From assembly GCA_964229355.1 (NCBI GenBank), contig CAXRDE010000012.1, forward strand, positions 108,095 through 172,094: a stretch of DNA of 64,000 bases. Direction: 5' to 3'. Source of the stretch: CAXRDE01 sp964229355 (GTDB taxonomy: Bacteria; Cyanobacteriota; Sericytochromatia; UBA7694). Positions 34,153 to 43,091 of this stretch are shown in pieces. How positions within the stretch are numbered: the stretch's first letter is position 1; every line of letters begins with the position of its first letter. Both the position numbers and the translations under genes were made by a program. Below the pieces are notes generated by a model that was not told the origin of the DNA, searched no databases, and saw nothing but the letters and a program-made list of their open reading frames with translations.

Positions 34153-35412
34153 CTAAGGCACCAGTTTGGGCACCTGCATGCTCACGCAGTGCCAGGCACC
34201 GCCATCGCGAATCAAATTGTCTGCAAGAATCCACTTCACTTGAAATCCTGCCTTTTCGTAAACATCAGCCACCGCTTGCTCTTGCTCTTTGAGCAAATCG
34301 CGATTTTCGCGTTCGGCCCGGCTCCCCCGCTGGTAGCGCGGTACAATCGCCGTTTGATTCACAAACAAAGAGTTGGTGTAGGTACGAAAGGTTTCCACCC
34401 CACGGTACACCCCCGGTGTGGGCATCGGAATACGCAAGATTTCCACTTCAGGGGCTTCCCTGCGCAAAATCGTGGCCAGAGCATTGGGAATTTCGTCGCC
34501 ATTGACGTCTTTGCCGGTGGCCTGCTCATTCAAAAAGCGCTGAACCGCGCGATAGGTTTCCGCCTGCTCCTCAGGAATCAACGCCAGACTCTCGTCACTG
34601 ATTTCTCCCACAATCACCTGGGTGGGGCTTAAGAACTTGGCCCAGATGTCAATGTGACCTGTGCCTTCGTAGGGCATGCGGGGCACCACCCAGAACCTTT
34701 GCTGTAAATACTGCTCCAATTGCGCGACAATCCTGGCTTCGTCAGCCACCTCGCCCCGTTCTTCCAGGCGCAGCAACACTTCACGGGTCACAAAACAGTG
34801 TTTGGGGTGACACATGACGTTGCCCCCTTCCAGCTCAACAGGCACGGGCAAGCTTTGAAAGGTCGGGCTCGAAGCACTACTCCAACTTAAATGGGGAGGC
34901 CGTCTCTGCAGCACCTGAGTAAGAAACGACGCACTGGCATCATCCACAGGACGGTCAGGATAATATTTGAGGTCCACCATTCCCCAACGTTCAGGATGCT
35001 GCACGTTCTTTGCAAAAAGAGGTGCCCAGTCGCGAGCCCATACCGTTTGTGTGGCCACAGGTAACGGCTTTACCTGCTGCATTTCTTCTGAAGTTAACCG
35101 AAAACGCTGTTGCATAATTTGGCGGGTTTGCTGCACCTGAGGGACGCTGCTGGCCAAAAGCCACACATCAACCCCGGCATCTACCAGAGCTTTCATAAAT
35201 TCCTGACCATTGCGAAAAGTGGCCAGATGCTCAGAAACCATCACGGCTTCCAAAGGCTCGTATTCCCCTGGCAGTACATAATCACGCGAGGGTGCAGCAT
35301 TCTGACCAGAGAGCACACCCATTAACGAAAAATCCTGACAGGCAGTCAGCCCGAACAAGCTCAAGGCTATTCCCCCCAACCAGAATGTGCGAGAAAGAAA
35401 AGTCGGAACCAT
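34153..35412 (-). CDS. Agmatine deiminase / peptidylarginine deiminase-like lipoprotein
   Basis: Protein of 419 residues of the guanidino-group-modifying superfamily. The lipobox LTAC (Cys25) makes it an envelope lipoprotein, unlike cytoplasmic agmatine deiminase. Catalytic motifs are visible: TVWARDWAPLF (Asp), LEGGNVM, the His-x-Asp in GTGHIDIWAKF and the nucleophilic Cys in GGAWHCVSMQVPKL. The enzyme would hydrolyse a guanidino group to urea and ammonia, forming citrulline or N-carbamoylputrescine. Surface location suggests external agmatine, arginine or protein arginines as substrate. No polyamine genes are nearby. Confidence 0.86.
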   Translation of the reverse strand: MVPTFLSRTFWLGGIALSLFGLTACQDFSLMGVLSGQNAAPSRDYVLPGEYEPLEAVMVSEHLATFRNGQEFMKALVDAGVDVWLLASSVPQVQQTRQIMQQRFRLTSEEMQQVKPLPVATQTVWARDWAPLFAKNVQHPERWGMVDLKYYPDRPVDDASASFLTQVLQRRPPHLSWSSASSPTFQSLPVPVELEGGNVMCHPKHCFVTREVLLRLEERGEVADEARIVAQLEQYLQQRFWVVPRMPYEGTGHIDIWAKFLSPTQVIVGEISDESLALIPEEQAETYRAVQRFLNEQATGKDVNGDEIPNALATILRREAPEVEILRIPMPTPGVYRGVETFRTYTNSLFVNQTAIVPRYQRGSRAERENRDLLKEQEQAVADVYEKAGFQVKWILADNLIRDGGAWHCVSMQVPKLVP

Positions 35413-35507
35413 AAAGAGAGCTTTCTAAAGCAGGAAGTTGTTCTGAGTGGCAGAAAAGGCGCTTACAAGGCAGCATAAAGTTTTGCGCTTTCTGGTGTCA
35501 ATAAAGT

Positions 35508-35536
35508 TTGCGTTTTTTAATTTTTTTTGCCATAAT
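35508..35536 (+). promoter_or_regulatory. Sigma70-type promoter for the 35563 gene
   Basis: TTGCGT (35508-35513) and CATAAT (35531-35536) are separated by 17 T-rich nucleotides, 27 nt before the ATG. Confidence 0.55.
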
Positions 35537-35562
35537 AAAGGCCAGAAAATGAGGATCCCACC

Positions 35563-36009
35563 ATGAACATTCAGTCTTCTCCCTCAGCACCCATCACCTC
35601 TATCCGACCTCAGCCCCGTCCGGCGGATGCCCCAGAAACCCCATCTCTCCCCCGGCTTTCTGACGTGCCCGTCCACCCCGACTGGTCGTTAGAAAACCTG
35701 ATTGAAGACCGTTCAGAAGCCCGTCCAGATTTAGGTTTTGGCGATTTTTCGCCCAGTGAATTGGACTTTTCGCCAGCTGCGCCCCCCTCTGATGAGCGCC
35801 TGAGTGCCGGGGAAATTCGCGACCGCGTGGAAGACGCGCTGGGTGAAAATGTCACCGATGGACTTATTATCGCCGGTGGTTTAGCCAATTTGGCCTCGGG
35901 AGGAGACCTTGAGTTTAGCCAAAGCACCGATGGTTTTATGCGGGGCAGTGAAGTGGAGTTTGAAGTGTCGCGGGATCGGGTTTCAGTGGGCTGGGGCGTT
36001 CAATTTTAA
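35563..36009 (+). CDS. Proline-rich protein of unknown function
   Basis: Protein of 148 residues. The first 90 are rich in Pro, Ser and Asp with no predicted fold (SSPSAPITSIRPQPRPADA). The remainder contains a helix (SAGEIRDRVEDALGENVTDG), a Gly-rich turn and a beta-rich end (SEVEFEVSRDRVSVGWGVQF) whose final Phe recalls secreted or outer-membrane proteins, yet there is no signal peptide. GAGGA precedes the ATG. It lies 23 nt before the YheT-like gene and is probably cotranscribed. No homologue recognised. Confidence 0.62.
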   Translation: MNIQSSPSAPITSIRPQPRPADAPETPSLPRLSDVPVHPDWSLENLIEDRSEARPDLGFGDFSPSELDFSPAAPPSDERLSAGEIRDRVEDALGENVTDGLIIAGGLANLASGGDLEFSQSTDGFMRGSEVEFEVSRDRVSVGWGVQF

Positions 36010-36032
36010 AGACTAACTCAGAGCGTTAAAAT

Positions 36033-37025
36033 ATGCAGCCTCTAAATACGCCACCTTTTGCAACCCCCTTGCTTTTAAAAAGTGGCCATGCCCAAACCCT
36101 CTTTGTGGCCACGCTGTTTCAGCCGGCCCCCTTGCCTGCGCAACAGCGCTTGCGGGTGACCGTAGAGCCCCAGGTAGAGCTTATTTGTGATTACAATCAG
36201 GCGAGCACTCACCGGGCGAATAGCTGCCTGATTTTAGCCCACGGACTGGAAGGCTGTGCCCATGCAAAGTATATGGTTTCCACCAGTCACAAAGCCCTGG
36301 CCATGGGTTTCGACGTCATTCGCCTGAATTTGCGCGGCATTGGCGACACCATCCATGCCAGCGCCACCTCTTACCATGCTGGACTTTCTCAGGACTTTCA
36401 GGCCGTGTGTGAATACGCCCTGAAGCTGGGGTACCAAAAATTGTTTCTGGGGGGATTTTCGCTAGGCGCGCACATGCTCTTAAAAATGTTGGCCCAATGG
36501 AGCACGATACCTGAGGCCATACGCGGTGCCTGTGCGGTAAGCCCCCCTTTAGAACTGGCACTCGCCTCAGCACGTATCATGCGCTGGGATAACGCCATCT
36601 ATGAACGACACTTTTTTTATAGCATGCAGCAAAGCTATCGAAAACGCCGACGCTATTGGCCCGAAACCACCCGCCTCGACAGCCTGGCCCAGGCTAAAAA
36701 CCTGCGCGACTTTGACAACCTCATTACAGGGCCCTCTTTTGGCTATGTCGACGCCCAGGACTATTACACGCAAAACAGCGTCTTACAGTGGTGGACAGAC
36801 ATTCGCACCCCCACACGCATTATTTACGCCAGCGATGATCCGATTATTCCCGTTTCCTCGCACCTCAAGGCCATGGCCCTGCAAAACCCACACATTCATT
36901 GGCTAATGACCAGCGAAGGGGGCCATGTGGGTTTTTATAACCAAAAGCAACTCGCCCAACAGGACCGGGATCGGCTGTGGGGCGAGAATCGTTTATTGGA
37001 TTTTGCGGAAGCGTGTCTGACCTAA
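36033..37025 (+). CDS. YheT-family alpha/beta hydrolase
   Basis: Protein of 330 residues of the YheT/UPF0017 hydrolase family. The oxyanion segment is LAHGLEGCAHAKYM, the nucleophile elbow is LGGFSLGAHML, the acid is in IIYASDDPIIP and the base is in SEGGHVGFY. There is also the family-typical region before the elbow, NLRGIGDT. These cytoplasmic enzymes are thought to be esterases, with unknown physiological substrates. It follows the proline-rich gene by 23 nt and is convergent with endA, 4 nt away. Confidence 0.88.
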   Translation: MQPLNTPPFATPLLLKSGHAQTLFVATLFQPAPLPAQQRLRVTVEPQVELICDYNQASTHRANSCLILAHGLEGCAHAKYMVSTSHKALAMGFDVIRLNLRGIGDTIHASATSYHAGLSQDFQAVCEYALKLGYQKLFLGGFSLGAHMLLKMLAQWSTIPEAIRGACAVSPPLELALASARIMRWDNAIYERHFFYSMQQSYRKRRRYWPETTRLDSLAQAKNLRDFDNLITGPSFGYVDAQDYYTQNSVLQWWTDIRTPTRIIYASDDPIIPVSSHLKAMALQNPHIHWLMTSEGGHVGFYNQKQLAQQDRDRLWGENRLLDFAEACLT

Positions 37026-37029
37026 GGCC

Positions 37030-37920
37030 TTAGTTCAAGAAGCGACCGACAGCATCAACAAATTCAGGGTGATCGATGTAAGGGTTGCGATTGCCCTGGG
37101 CTTGAAATATAGCCTGGTTACGGGCACGTTCAGCAGCATCAACGGGATCCATTTTGTGCCATTGTAACAGTACGGGTTCTTCTACACGGAAGTTAGAGGT
37201 GCTAATGCCGTTGCGGCCATACACGGTGTAGAAGTAAAACAGGGCGCGCGCTACATTGCCTTTGTGCTCATCGCGGGGTTCAAACACCGTACGTCCCTGG
37301 GCGTCAGTGCCCAGTTTGCTGCCCGCAAAGTTTTTATCCGTGCGGGTAACAACACCAAAAGGGAAAGAGCTACGGGCACTGTTGGCGTTAATATCTGTGG
37401 GGAACAGGTGGTGCAGGTCAGACTTGGCGGGCCCACCACCGGCACCTTTGCTTTTGGGCCAGGTGTGTTCGGCATTTAAGCCGCTGCCATTGCGGTAAGC
37501 CGTAGTCCGGTCATTGACCTTGTCTAAACGACGCCCCGTGTAAACGCCTTCGACCACGTCATCATTGTCTAAATCATCCACCACTGAAAACATCACATCA
37601 CGTCCCTGAGAATAGCCTAAATCCTGGTGACGGGCGACAATTTGGTTTAAAGCTTGAATCATGCCCTGGCCGCTTTGCCCCTGTGCCCCGGCGTAGTAAC
37701 CGGCAGGCTCGCCAGCGGCGTCGCTACTAAAGCGACTAAAGCCAAAGTTTTGTGTGCCCTGGGCTTGTAACGGAGCGCGCAGGGCACCCATTTGAGGAGC
37801 ATTGGCGAATTGTGTCATGGGGGCCGTGCGGCTACCACAGGCGGTGGTACCCAGCAGGGTCATGCCCACTAAAGTTAAGGCAGCAAATAATTTGGCGGGG
37901 GTGGTTTTACGGCTAAACAT
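37030..37920 (-). CDS. Endonuclease I (EndA/NucM-like) lipoprotein
   Basis: Secreted non-specific nuclease of 296 residues of the His-Me finger superfamily. The lipobox is TTAC. The active-site region reads LNAEHTWPKSKG followed by KSDLHHLFPTDINANSARSS, as in Vibrio Vvn and E. coli EndA, with the catalytic His in EHTWP and a metal-binding Asn in the second motif. Such enzymes degrade external DNA and can supply nucleotides or affect biofilm. ATG 37920 is chosen because GAGG lies 9 nt upstream and the signal peptide begins there; the frame opens at 37941. Confidence 0.9.
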   Translation of the reverse strand: MFSRKTTPAKLFAALTLVGMTLLGTTACGSRTAPMTQFANAPQMGALRAPLQAQGTQNFGFSRFSSDAAGEPAGYYAGAQGQSGQGMIQALNQIVARHQDLGYSQGRDVMFSVVDDLDNDDVVEGVYTGRRLDKVNDRTTAYRNGSGLNAEHTWPKSKGAGGGPAKSDLHHLFPTDINANSARSSFPFGVVTRTDKNFAGSKLGTDAQGRTVFEPRDEHKGNVARALFYFYTVYGRNGISTSNFRVEEPVLLQWHKMDPVDAAERARNQAIFQAQGNRNPYIDHPEFVDAVGRFLN

Positions 37921-37988
37921 GATGAAAATCCTCTTACGCAATGTGATACCTTCATCATAAGGGATAAAACCTCTATTTCAGGGGAGCA

Positions 37989-38016
37989 TTGCCAGATCTT
38001 AAACAAAGCTTATAAT
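37989..38016 (+). promoter_or_regulatory. Sigma70-type promoter for the glycosyltransferase gene
   Basis: TTGCCA (37989-37994) and a perfect TATAAT (38011-38016) are separated by 16 nt, 35 nt before the ATG. Confidence 0.6.
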
Positions 38017-38050
38017 TAACATATACTTTTATTTACCTTCTGGAGGCCCC

Positions 38051-39205
38051 ATGCACATTGCCTTTCTCAGCAACCATGACCCCGAGCAGATCAGTGCCTG
38101 GTCAGGTATTCCCTATTTTGTCTACCAGGGGCTCAAACAACTGGGACACCAGGTAACGGTCTACAACACCCATACTCCCATGAAAGAAGCCGTCTTACGC
38201 TCCATGGCAGCCTATGCCTATGAGCCCGAAGACTCACCCTGGCACTACATTAGCCCGGTCACCCTCAAGTTCACAAATCAATGGACTCAACAGCAATTGC
38301 AACAGCAGCCTCCCGATGTCATTTTTTCGCAGGGGGCCTTTTGGATTGCTTATTTAGAAACCGCTGTACCCATTGTGTACTGGAGCGATTTACCCGCCTA
38401 CTTACTGCACAGCACCTATACCGAACGCTATCAAAACGCACCGCCCCACCTTTTACAAACCTGGGAACAGCTAGAAGCCATGGCTTTTTTAAGCACCGAT
38501 CTGATATGGTATCCCTCGCGCTGGGCCAGGGACTACGTGGTGAAACACCAGGGGGTTGAAGAAAACCAAACCGTGGTGCTGCCCTTTGGAGCCAATCTTT
38601 TAACTCCGCCGTCGCCCTCTGAGGTATCGCAGTGGATCTCACAACGCTGCGCGACACTGGCAAGCGCAGGGCTAAAGCTGTTGTTTGTAGGCAAGGAGTG
38701 GGAGCGCAAAGGTGGCCCGGCGCTCATGGCGCTCATGGACTATTTTCACCTTCACCAGGTAGATGCCGAACTCCACATTGTCGGCTGTGAACCGCCGGTA
38801 CCCGAAAATCTGAAGTCCGCCGTAGTGGTGCACGGCTTCCTTGACAAAAACAAACCTGAGCACGCCGCTTTATCTCAAAGACTGTGGCAGGAAAGCCACT
38901 TTTTTGTCATGCCCTCGCGGGCTGAGGGCTTTGGTATTGTCTATGCCGAAGCCTCGGCCTATGGACTGCCCAGTATGGCTTGTGATGTGGGGGGCGTTGC
39001 CGCCGTGGTGGACGAAGAAAACGGCAAACGTTTTGCACCCGACACCCCCGTTGCGGATTATGCCCACTGGCTGATGCAGTACAGGACGCACCCGGAACAG
39101 TACCAGGCCTTGTGCCACGCCAGCCGTCAAAAGTATGTGCAACAGCTCAACTGGCAGCACAGCCTAAGTCAGCTTGAAGACCGCTTAAAAAAGCTGCTTT
39201 TTTGA
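38051..39205 (+). CDS. GT4-family glycosyltransferase
   Basis: Protein of 384 residues with the GT-B fold. The donor-binding C-terminal domain has the EX7E motif in RAEGFGIVYAEASAYGLP, preceded by LFVGKEWERKGG, a typical KxxGG-type phosphate-binding loop. The N-terminal acceptor domain starts MHIAFLSNHDPEQISAWSG. It transfers a sugar from a nucleotide donor to an unknown acceptor, perhaps in capsule or lipopolysaccharide synthesis. GGAGG lies just upstream of the ATG. It is isolated from other polysaccharide genes, which makes the pathway uncertain. Confidence 0.9.
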   Translation: MHIAFLSNHDPEQISAWSGIPYFVYQGLKQLGHQVTVYNTHTPMKEAVLRSMAAYAYEPEDSPWHYISPVTLKFTNQWTQQQLQQQPPDVIFSQGAFWIAYLETAVPIVYWSDLPAYLLHSTYTERYQNAPPHLLQTWEQLEAMAFLSTDLIWYPSRWARDYVVKHQGVEENQTVVLPFGANLLTPPSPSEVSQWISQRCATLASAGLKLLFVGKEWERKGGPALMALMDYFHLHQVDAELHIVGCEPPVPENLKSAVVVHGFLDKNKPEHAALSQRLWQESHFFVMPSRAEGFGIVYAEASAYGLPSMACDVGGVAAVVDEENGKRFAPDTPVADYAHWLMQYRTHPEQYQALCHASRQKYVQQLNWQHSLSQLEDRLKKLLF

Positions 39206-39304
39206 AGGACATGGGCAAAAAGGGTAGAGAAAAGCCCATCAAAAACTCTATAATAAGGCCAATGCCGTCTCAATAACCTTATATCAGCTGTTAAAGAGGA
39301 ACCT

Positions 39305-39979
39305 ATGTTAAAAACCCTTACTTGCGCGCTTCTGGCCACCCTGAGTTTAAGCGGCCCCGTGCTTGCCCAAAACATCACCACTGCTCAGCCACTTACCATT
39401 GCGCTCTCTCCGCTGCCCCAGAGCAACCAAAATTTAGACAGTTACCAGAGCCTCAACCAGGAAGGCAACCCCCTCTCGGTTTCTCTGCGCATGGCCGACA
39501 GCCCTTCTCAGGCCCGCGTCTTTCATCCCAATGGCAACGGCAAGCTCAGCGATCTGTTTTCTCCTTATGACTATCAGCAGGTGGTCAACACCCAGCTCTT
39601 TCACCTGACCGTACACAATAACGCCGGACAGGTCTTGCCTGCAGACCAGCTTAAAATTCAGGTGAGCTTTAACGGTCTTCCCTATAGCTATCTTGACGCC
39701 AACACCCTGAAACAACAATGGCGTCATTATTACTATCTCAACACCAACACCATTACCGGTGCCCCTGACTTTATGGAGCAAGAGCGCGCCATCACCGCAG
39801 AAAAGCACATCGATCAGCACAGCTTTAAAGCCATGGACTTGCCTCCAGGAGGGCAAAGCACCGGACTGATCGCGGTGCCAGCCATCGAAAAAACCGGGAA
39901 CTTACGCATTCGCGTCACCCATATGGGCCAGCGAACCCCCCAAAGCTTTGTCTTTGATTTTCAGGCCAAAGCTCTCTAA
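39305..39979 (+). CDS. Secreted protein of unknown function
   Basis: Exported protein of 224 residues with a signal peptide ending VLA|QN. The mature protein is beta-rich. It contains FHLTVHNNAGQVLPADQLKI and ends GNLRIRVTHMGQRTPQSF, giving an Ig-like or fibronectin-like impression. There are no cysteines after the signal peptide. A TATAAT box lies at 39249-39254 and AAGAGG precedes the ATG. A terminator follows at 40003, so it is a single-gene unit. No family recognised. Confidence 0.7.
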   Translation: MLKTLTCALLATLSLSGPVLAQNITTAQPLTIALSPLPQSNQNLDSYQSLNQEGNPLSVSLRMADSPSQARVFHPNGNGKLSDLFSPYDYQQVVNTQLFHLTVHNNAGQVLPADQLKIQVSFNGLPYSYLDANTLKQQWRHYYYLNTNTITGAPDFMEQERAITAEKHIDQHSFKAMDLPPGGQSTGLIAVPAIEKTGNLRIRVTHMGQRTPQSFVFDFQAKAL

Positions 39980-40002
39980 AAATTACCGTGAGCCCTGATC
40001 AA

Positions 40003-40032
40003 ACGCAGTGTGTTAACACGCTGCGTTTTTTT
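40003..40032 (+). terminator. Rho-independent terminator
   Basis: The 10-bp stem ACGCAGTGTG/CACGCTGCGT with one G-U pair and a TTAA loop is followed by seven T residues. It ends the 39305 transcript. Confidence 0.88.
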
Positions 40033-40118
40033 GGTGCAAACTTTCAAAAAAAGCAGGGTCTCAACTTACAAAACGCTTACAAAACCGAGGGTAATTGCCT
40101 ATGCAAAGGTAGGTAACA

Positions 40119-40127
40119 TGCTACAAT
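40119..40127 (+). promoter_or_regulatory. Extended -10 promoter element for korAB
   Basis: TGC-TACAAT (40119-40127) lies 92 nt before the korA ATG. The -35 region is weak, typical for extended -10 promoters. The intervening leader is about 85 nt long and shows no obvious riboswitch. Confidence 0.45.
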
Positions 40128-40219
40128 GAACGCACAATTTTCGGGAAAAAATCCCTGATTTTTCACATATTACTCCCTCCCGAAAACTCGAAACAACCAG
40201 AATAAAGGCTTAAATTACC

Positions 40220-42052
40220 ATGACAACCAAAGCACGCGTTGAGCTCGATCGCGTCACCATTCGTTTCGCTGGTGACTCAGGCGACGGCATGCAGCTCACA
40301 GGCACCCAATTTACCAATACCTCTGCGGTAGTGGGCAATGATTTGGCCACTTTTCCTGACTTTCCTGCAGAAATCCGCGCCCCTGCCGGTACCATTCCTG
40401 GGGTCTCTAGTTTCCAGGTACAAATTGGCGAAATTGACATTCACACCCCCGGTGACGAACCCGATGTCCTGGTGGTCATGAACCCCGCTGCGCTCAAAGC
40501 AAACCTTCACACGCTGCCCAAGGGCGGTACCATCGTGGCCGATATCTCTAGCTTTACCAAAAACAACCTCAAAAAAGCAGGGTATGACAGCAACCCCCTC
40601 GAAGACGAATCCTTAGCCGGCTTCCATGTCATTGAAGTGGACATTACCAAACTCACCCTCAACGCTTTAGAGGAATTGGATTTAGACAACAAATCCAAAA
40701 CCCGCTGTAAAAACTTCTGTGCCCTGGGCATGATGTACTGGATGTACAACCGTCCTGTAGAGCCCAGCAACGAGTGGATTGAACGCAAATTTGCCCGCAA
40801 GCCCATTTTGGTAGAAGCCAATAAACTGGCCATGATGGCGGGTTACAACTACGCCAACACCACCGACCTCATTCCGCGCTCCTTTGAAATCAAACCCGCT
40901 GAAATTGCGCCCGGTACCTATCGCAGCATTGCCGGAAACCAGGCGTTGGCCTATGGCTTGATTGCAGGTTCTAAAATGGCCGGACTGCCGCTCTTTTTAG
41001 GCACCTACCCCATTACCCCTGCCAGCGACATTCTGCACGAATTATCAAAGTACAAAGAGTTCGGGGTCATTACCTTTCAAGCGGAAGACGAGATTGCAGC
41101 AGTGTGCGCCGCGATTGGTTCCAGCTATGGCGGCGGCCTCGCGGTCACTTCAACCTCTGGCCCAGGTATGGCCCTTAAAGCCGAAGCCATTGGTTTAGCG
41201 GTGAAGACCGAATTGCCCCTGGTGATTGTAAACGTCCAACGGGCGGGCCCTTCTACCGGTATGCCCACCAAAACCGAGCAGTCAGACCTCTTACAGTCCA
41301 TGTATGGTCGTAACGGCGAATCACCCCTGTGTATTTTGGCCTGTAGCCGTCCTACGGACTGTTTTGACACCGCCATGGAGGCCGTGCGCATTGCTCTGAC
41401 CTTTATGACCCCTGTCATTCTTCTCTCTGACGGCTACATTGCAAACGGCAGTGGCCCCTGGCAACTCCCTGACCCCGAAAGCTTTGCCCCCATTCAAATT
41501 CAGCGTCCCACCGACCCCAGTGAATTCAAGCCTTACCAGCGCAACGAAGACACCCTGGCGCGTCCATGGGCGATTCCTGGCATGCCTGGATTTGAACACC
41601 GCATTGGTGGCTTAGAGGGACAGCAAGGCACCGGTAACGTGTCTTATGATCCACTCAACCACGAAAAAATGAGCCATACCCGTGAAGCCAAAATTCAGGG
41701 TATTGCCAACTTTATTCCTGAACAAGAAGTCTTTGGACCTGAGTCTGGCGACGTCCTCGTCCTCAGCTGGGGCGGCACTTATGGTTCCGTATTCTCTGCG
41801 GTAAACAAGGCGCAAAAAGAAGGCAAGTCCGTGGCTCACGCCCACGTTCGCTACATCAATCCTTTGCCCCGCAACCTGGAATCCATTTTGAAAAACTACA
41901 AACGCATTCTGGTGCCTGAACTCAATATGGGGCAGTTGTCCCGCATTATTCAGTCCACCTATGGCATTGAAGTAGAGCCCTTTAACAAAATTCAGGGTCA
42001 ACCCTTCAAAATTCGCGAGCTGACCGACGCCATTGATGCGTTATTGGCATAG
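40220..42052 (+). CDS. korA: 2-oxoacid:ferredoxin oxidoreductase, fused gamma-alpha subunit (KorA type)
   Basis: Subunit of 610 residues. The N-terminal gamma domain (about 1-190, RFAGDSGDGMQLTGTQF) is fused to the alpha domain (about 210-610, IAGSKMAGLPLFLGTYPITPASDILHEL quoted in short pieces: LFLGTYPITPASD). It pairs with KorB to decarboxylate 2-oxoglutarate (or another 2-oxoacid) with CoA and reduce ferredoxin. It is oxygen-sensitive in many organisms yet sits in a genome with catalase, so the host may be microaerophilic or facultative. The fusion and overall sequence resemble 2-oxoglutarate synthase more than pyruvate enzymes. Substrate is inferred. Confidence 0.93.
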   Translation: MTTKARVELDRVTIRFAGDSGDGMQLTGTQFTNTSAVVGNDLATFPDFPAEIRAPAGTIPGVSSFQVQIGEIDIHTPGDEPDVLVVMNPAALKANLHTLPKGGTIVADISSFTKNNLKKAGYDSNPLEDESLAGFHVIEVDITKLTLNALEELDLDNKSKTRCKNFCALGMMYWMYNRPVEPSNEWIERKFARKPILVEANKLAMMAGYNYANTTDLIPRSFEIKPAEIAPGTYRSIAGNQALAYGLIAGSKMAGLPLFLGTYPITPASDILHELSKYKEFGVITFQAEDEIAAVCAAIGSSYGGGLAVTSTSGPGMALKAEAIGLAVKTELPLVIVNVQRAGPSTGMPTKTEQSDLLQSMYGRNGESPLCILACSRPTDCFDTAMEAVRIALTFMTPVILLSDGYIANGSGPWQLPDPESFAPIQIQRPTDPSEFKPYQRNEDTLARPWAIPGMPGFEHRIGGLEGQQGTGNVSYDPLNHEKMSHTREAKIQGIANFIPEQEVFGPESGDVLVLSWGGTYGSVFSAVNKAQKEGKSVAHAHVRYINPLPRNLESILKNYKRILVPELNMGQLSRIIQSTYGIEVEPFNKIQGQPFKIRELTDAIDALLA

Positions 42053-42065
42053 AGAGGAAAACATC

Positions 42066-43091
42066 ATGTCAGAAACAACAACCTTAACAAAAAAAGATTT
42101 TAAATCGGATCAGGACGTCCGCTGGTGTCCTGGCTGCGGGGACTACGCCATTCTGAATGCCGTACAAGCCACCCTGCCTGAACTGGGCATTCCCAAAGAA
42201 AAGTTTGCCATTATTTCGGGAATTGGATGTTCTTCTCGTTTTCCGTACTATATGGACACCTATGGTTTTCACACCATTCACGGCCGGGCGGCAGCTTTTG
42301 CCACCGGCTTGAAACTGACAAACCCTGGCCTGTCCGTGTGGATGATCTCCGGTGATGGCGACTCGCTATCCATTGGTGGAAACCACTTTATCCACCTAAT
42401 CCGTCGCAATGTAGACCTCAATTTGTTGCTCTTCAACAACGAGATTTACGGTTTGACCAAGGGACAATACTCTCCCACAAGTCAAGAAGGAATTATCACC
42501 AAGTCCACCCCTTACGGTTCTGTGGATCGTAACTTCTCCGCCTCTAGCCTGGCCATGGGCGCAGAATCTAGCTTCTTTGCCCGTGCCATTGACACCGATC
42601 CCAAGTACCTGCAAGAGGTTTTGGTCCGTGCCGCCGCTCATAAAGGCACCTCTGTCGTAGAAATTCTGCAGAACTGCGTCATCTTCAATGACAAAGCCCA
42701 CGGCTGGACCACTGAACGCTCCACCCAGGATGACCACCAGCTGCGCTTAGAGCATGGCAAGCCCATGATCTTTGGTGCTGATAAAAACAAAGGCATCCGC
42801 TTAAACGGTCTGAAGCTGGAAGTCGTGACCCTGGGTGAAGACGGCATCACCGAAGCAGACCTTTTGGTCCACGATGAAACCGATGAAAACATCGCGTATT
42901 TCTTAACCAAAATGCAGGCGCCTGAGTTCCCCACACCGCTGGGTGTCTTCCGCGCGGTAGAAGCACCTGTATATAATGAACAGGTGCATGCCCAAATCGA
43001 AGCCATTCGTGAAAAGAAAGGTGAGGGTAGCCTACAAAAATTGTTATTCTCAGGCGATACCTGGGAGGTCAAAGGAGAATCGAATGCCTAA
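42066..43091 (+). CDS. korB: 2-oxoacid:ferredoxin oxidoreductase, beta subunit (KorB)
   Basis: Subunit of 341 residues that binds thiamine diphosphate and an iron-sulphur cluster. The motifs are VRWCPGCGDYAILNA (cluster Cys), SGIGCSSRFPYYM, the TPP motif GDGDSLSIGGNHFIH and NEIYGLTKGQYSPTS. ATG 42066 is chosen; the frame is open to 42033 but that stretch overlaps korA. AGAGGAA precedes the ATG, 13 nt after the korA stop. The downstream lipoprotein gene begins inside its last codons. Confidence 0.95.
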   Translation: MSETTTLTKKDFKSDQDVRWCPGCGDYAILNAVQATLPELGIPKEKFAIISGIGCSSRFPYYMDTYGFHTIHGRAAAFATGLKLTNPGLSVWMISGDGDSLSIGGNHFIHLIRRNVDLNLLLFNNEIYGLTKGQYSPTSQEGIITKSTPYGSVDRNFSASSLAMGAESSFFARAIDTDPKYLQEVLVRAAAHKGTSVVEILQNCVIFNDKAHGWTTERSTQDDHQLRLEHGKPMIFGADKNKGIRLNGLKLEVVTLGEDGITEADLLVHDETDENIAYFLTKMQAPEFPTPLGVFRAVEAPVYNEQVHAQIEAIREKKGEGSLQKLLFSGDTWEVKGESNA

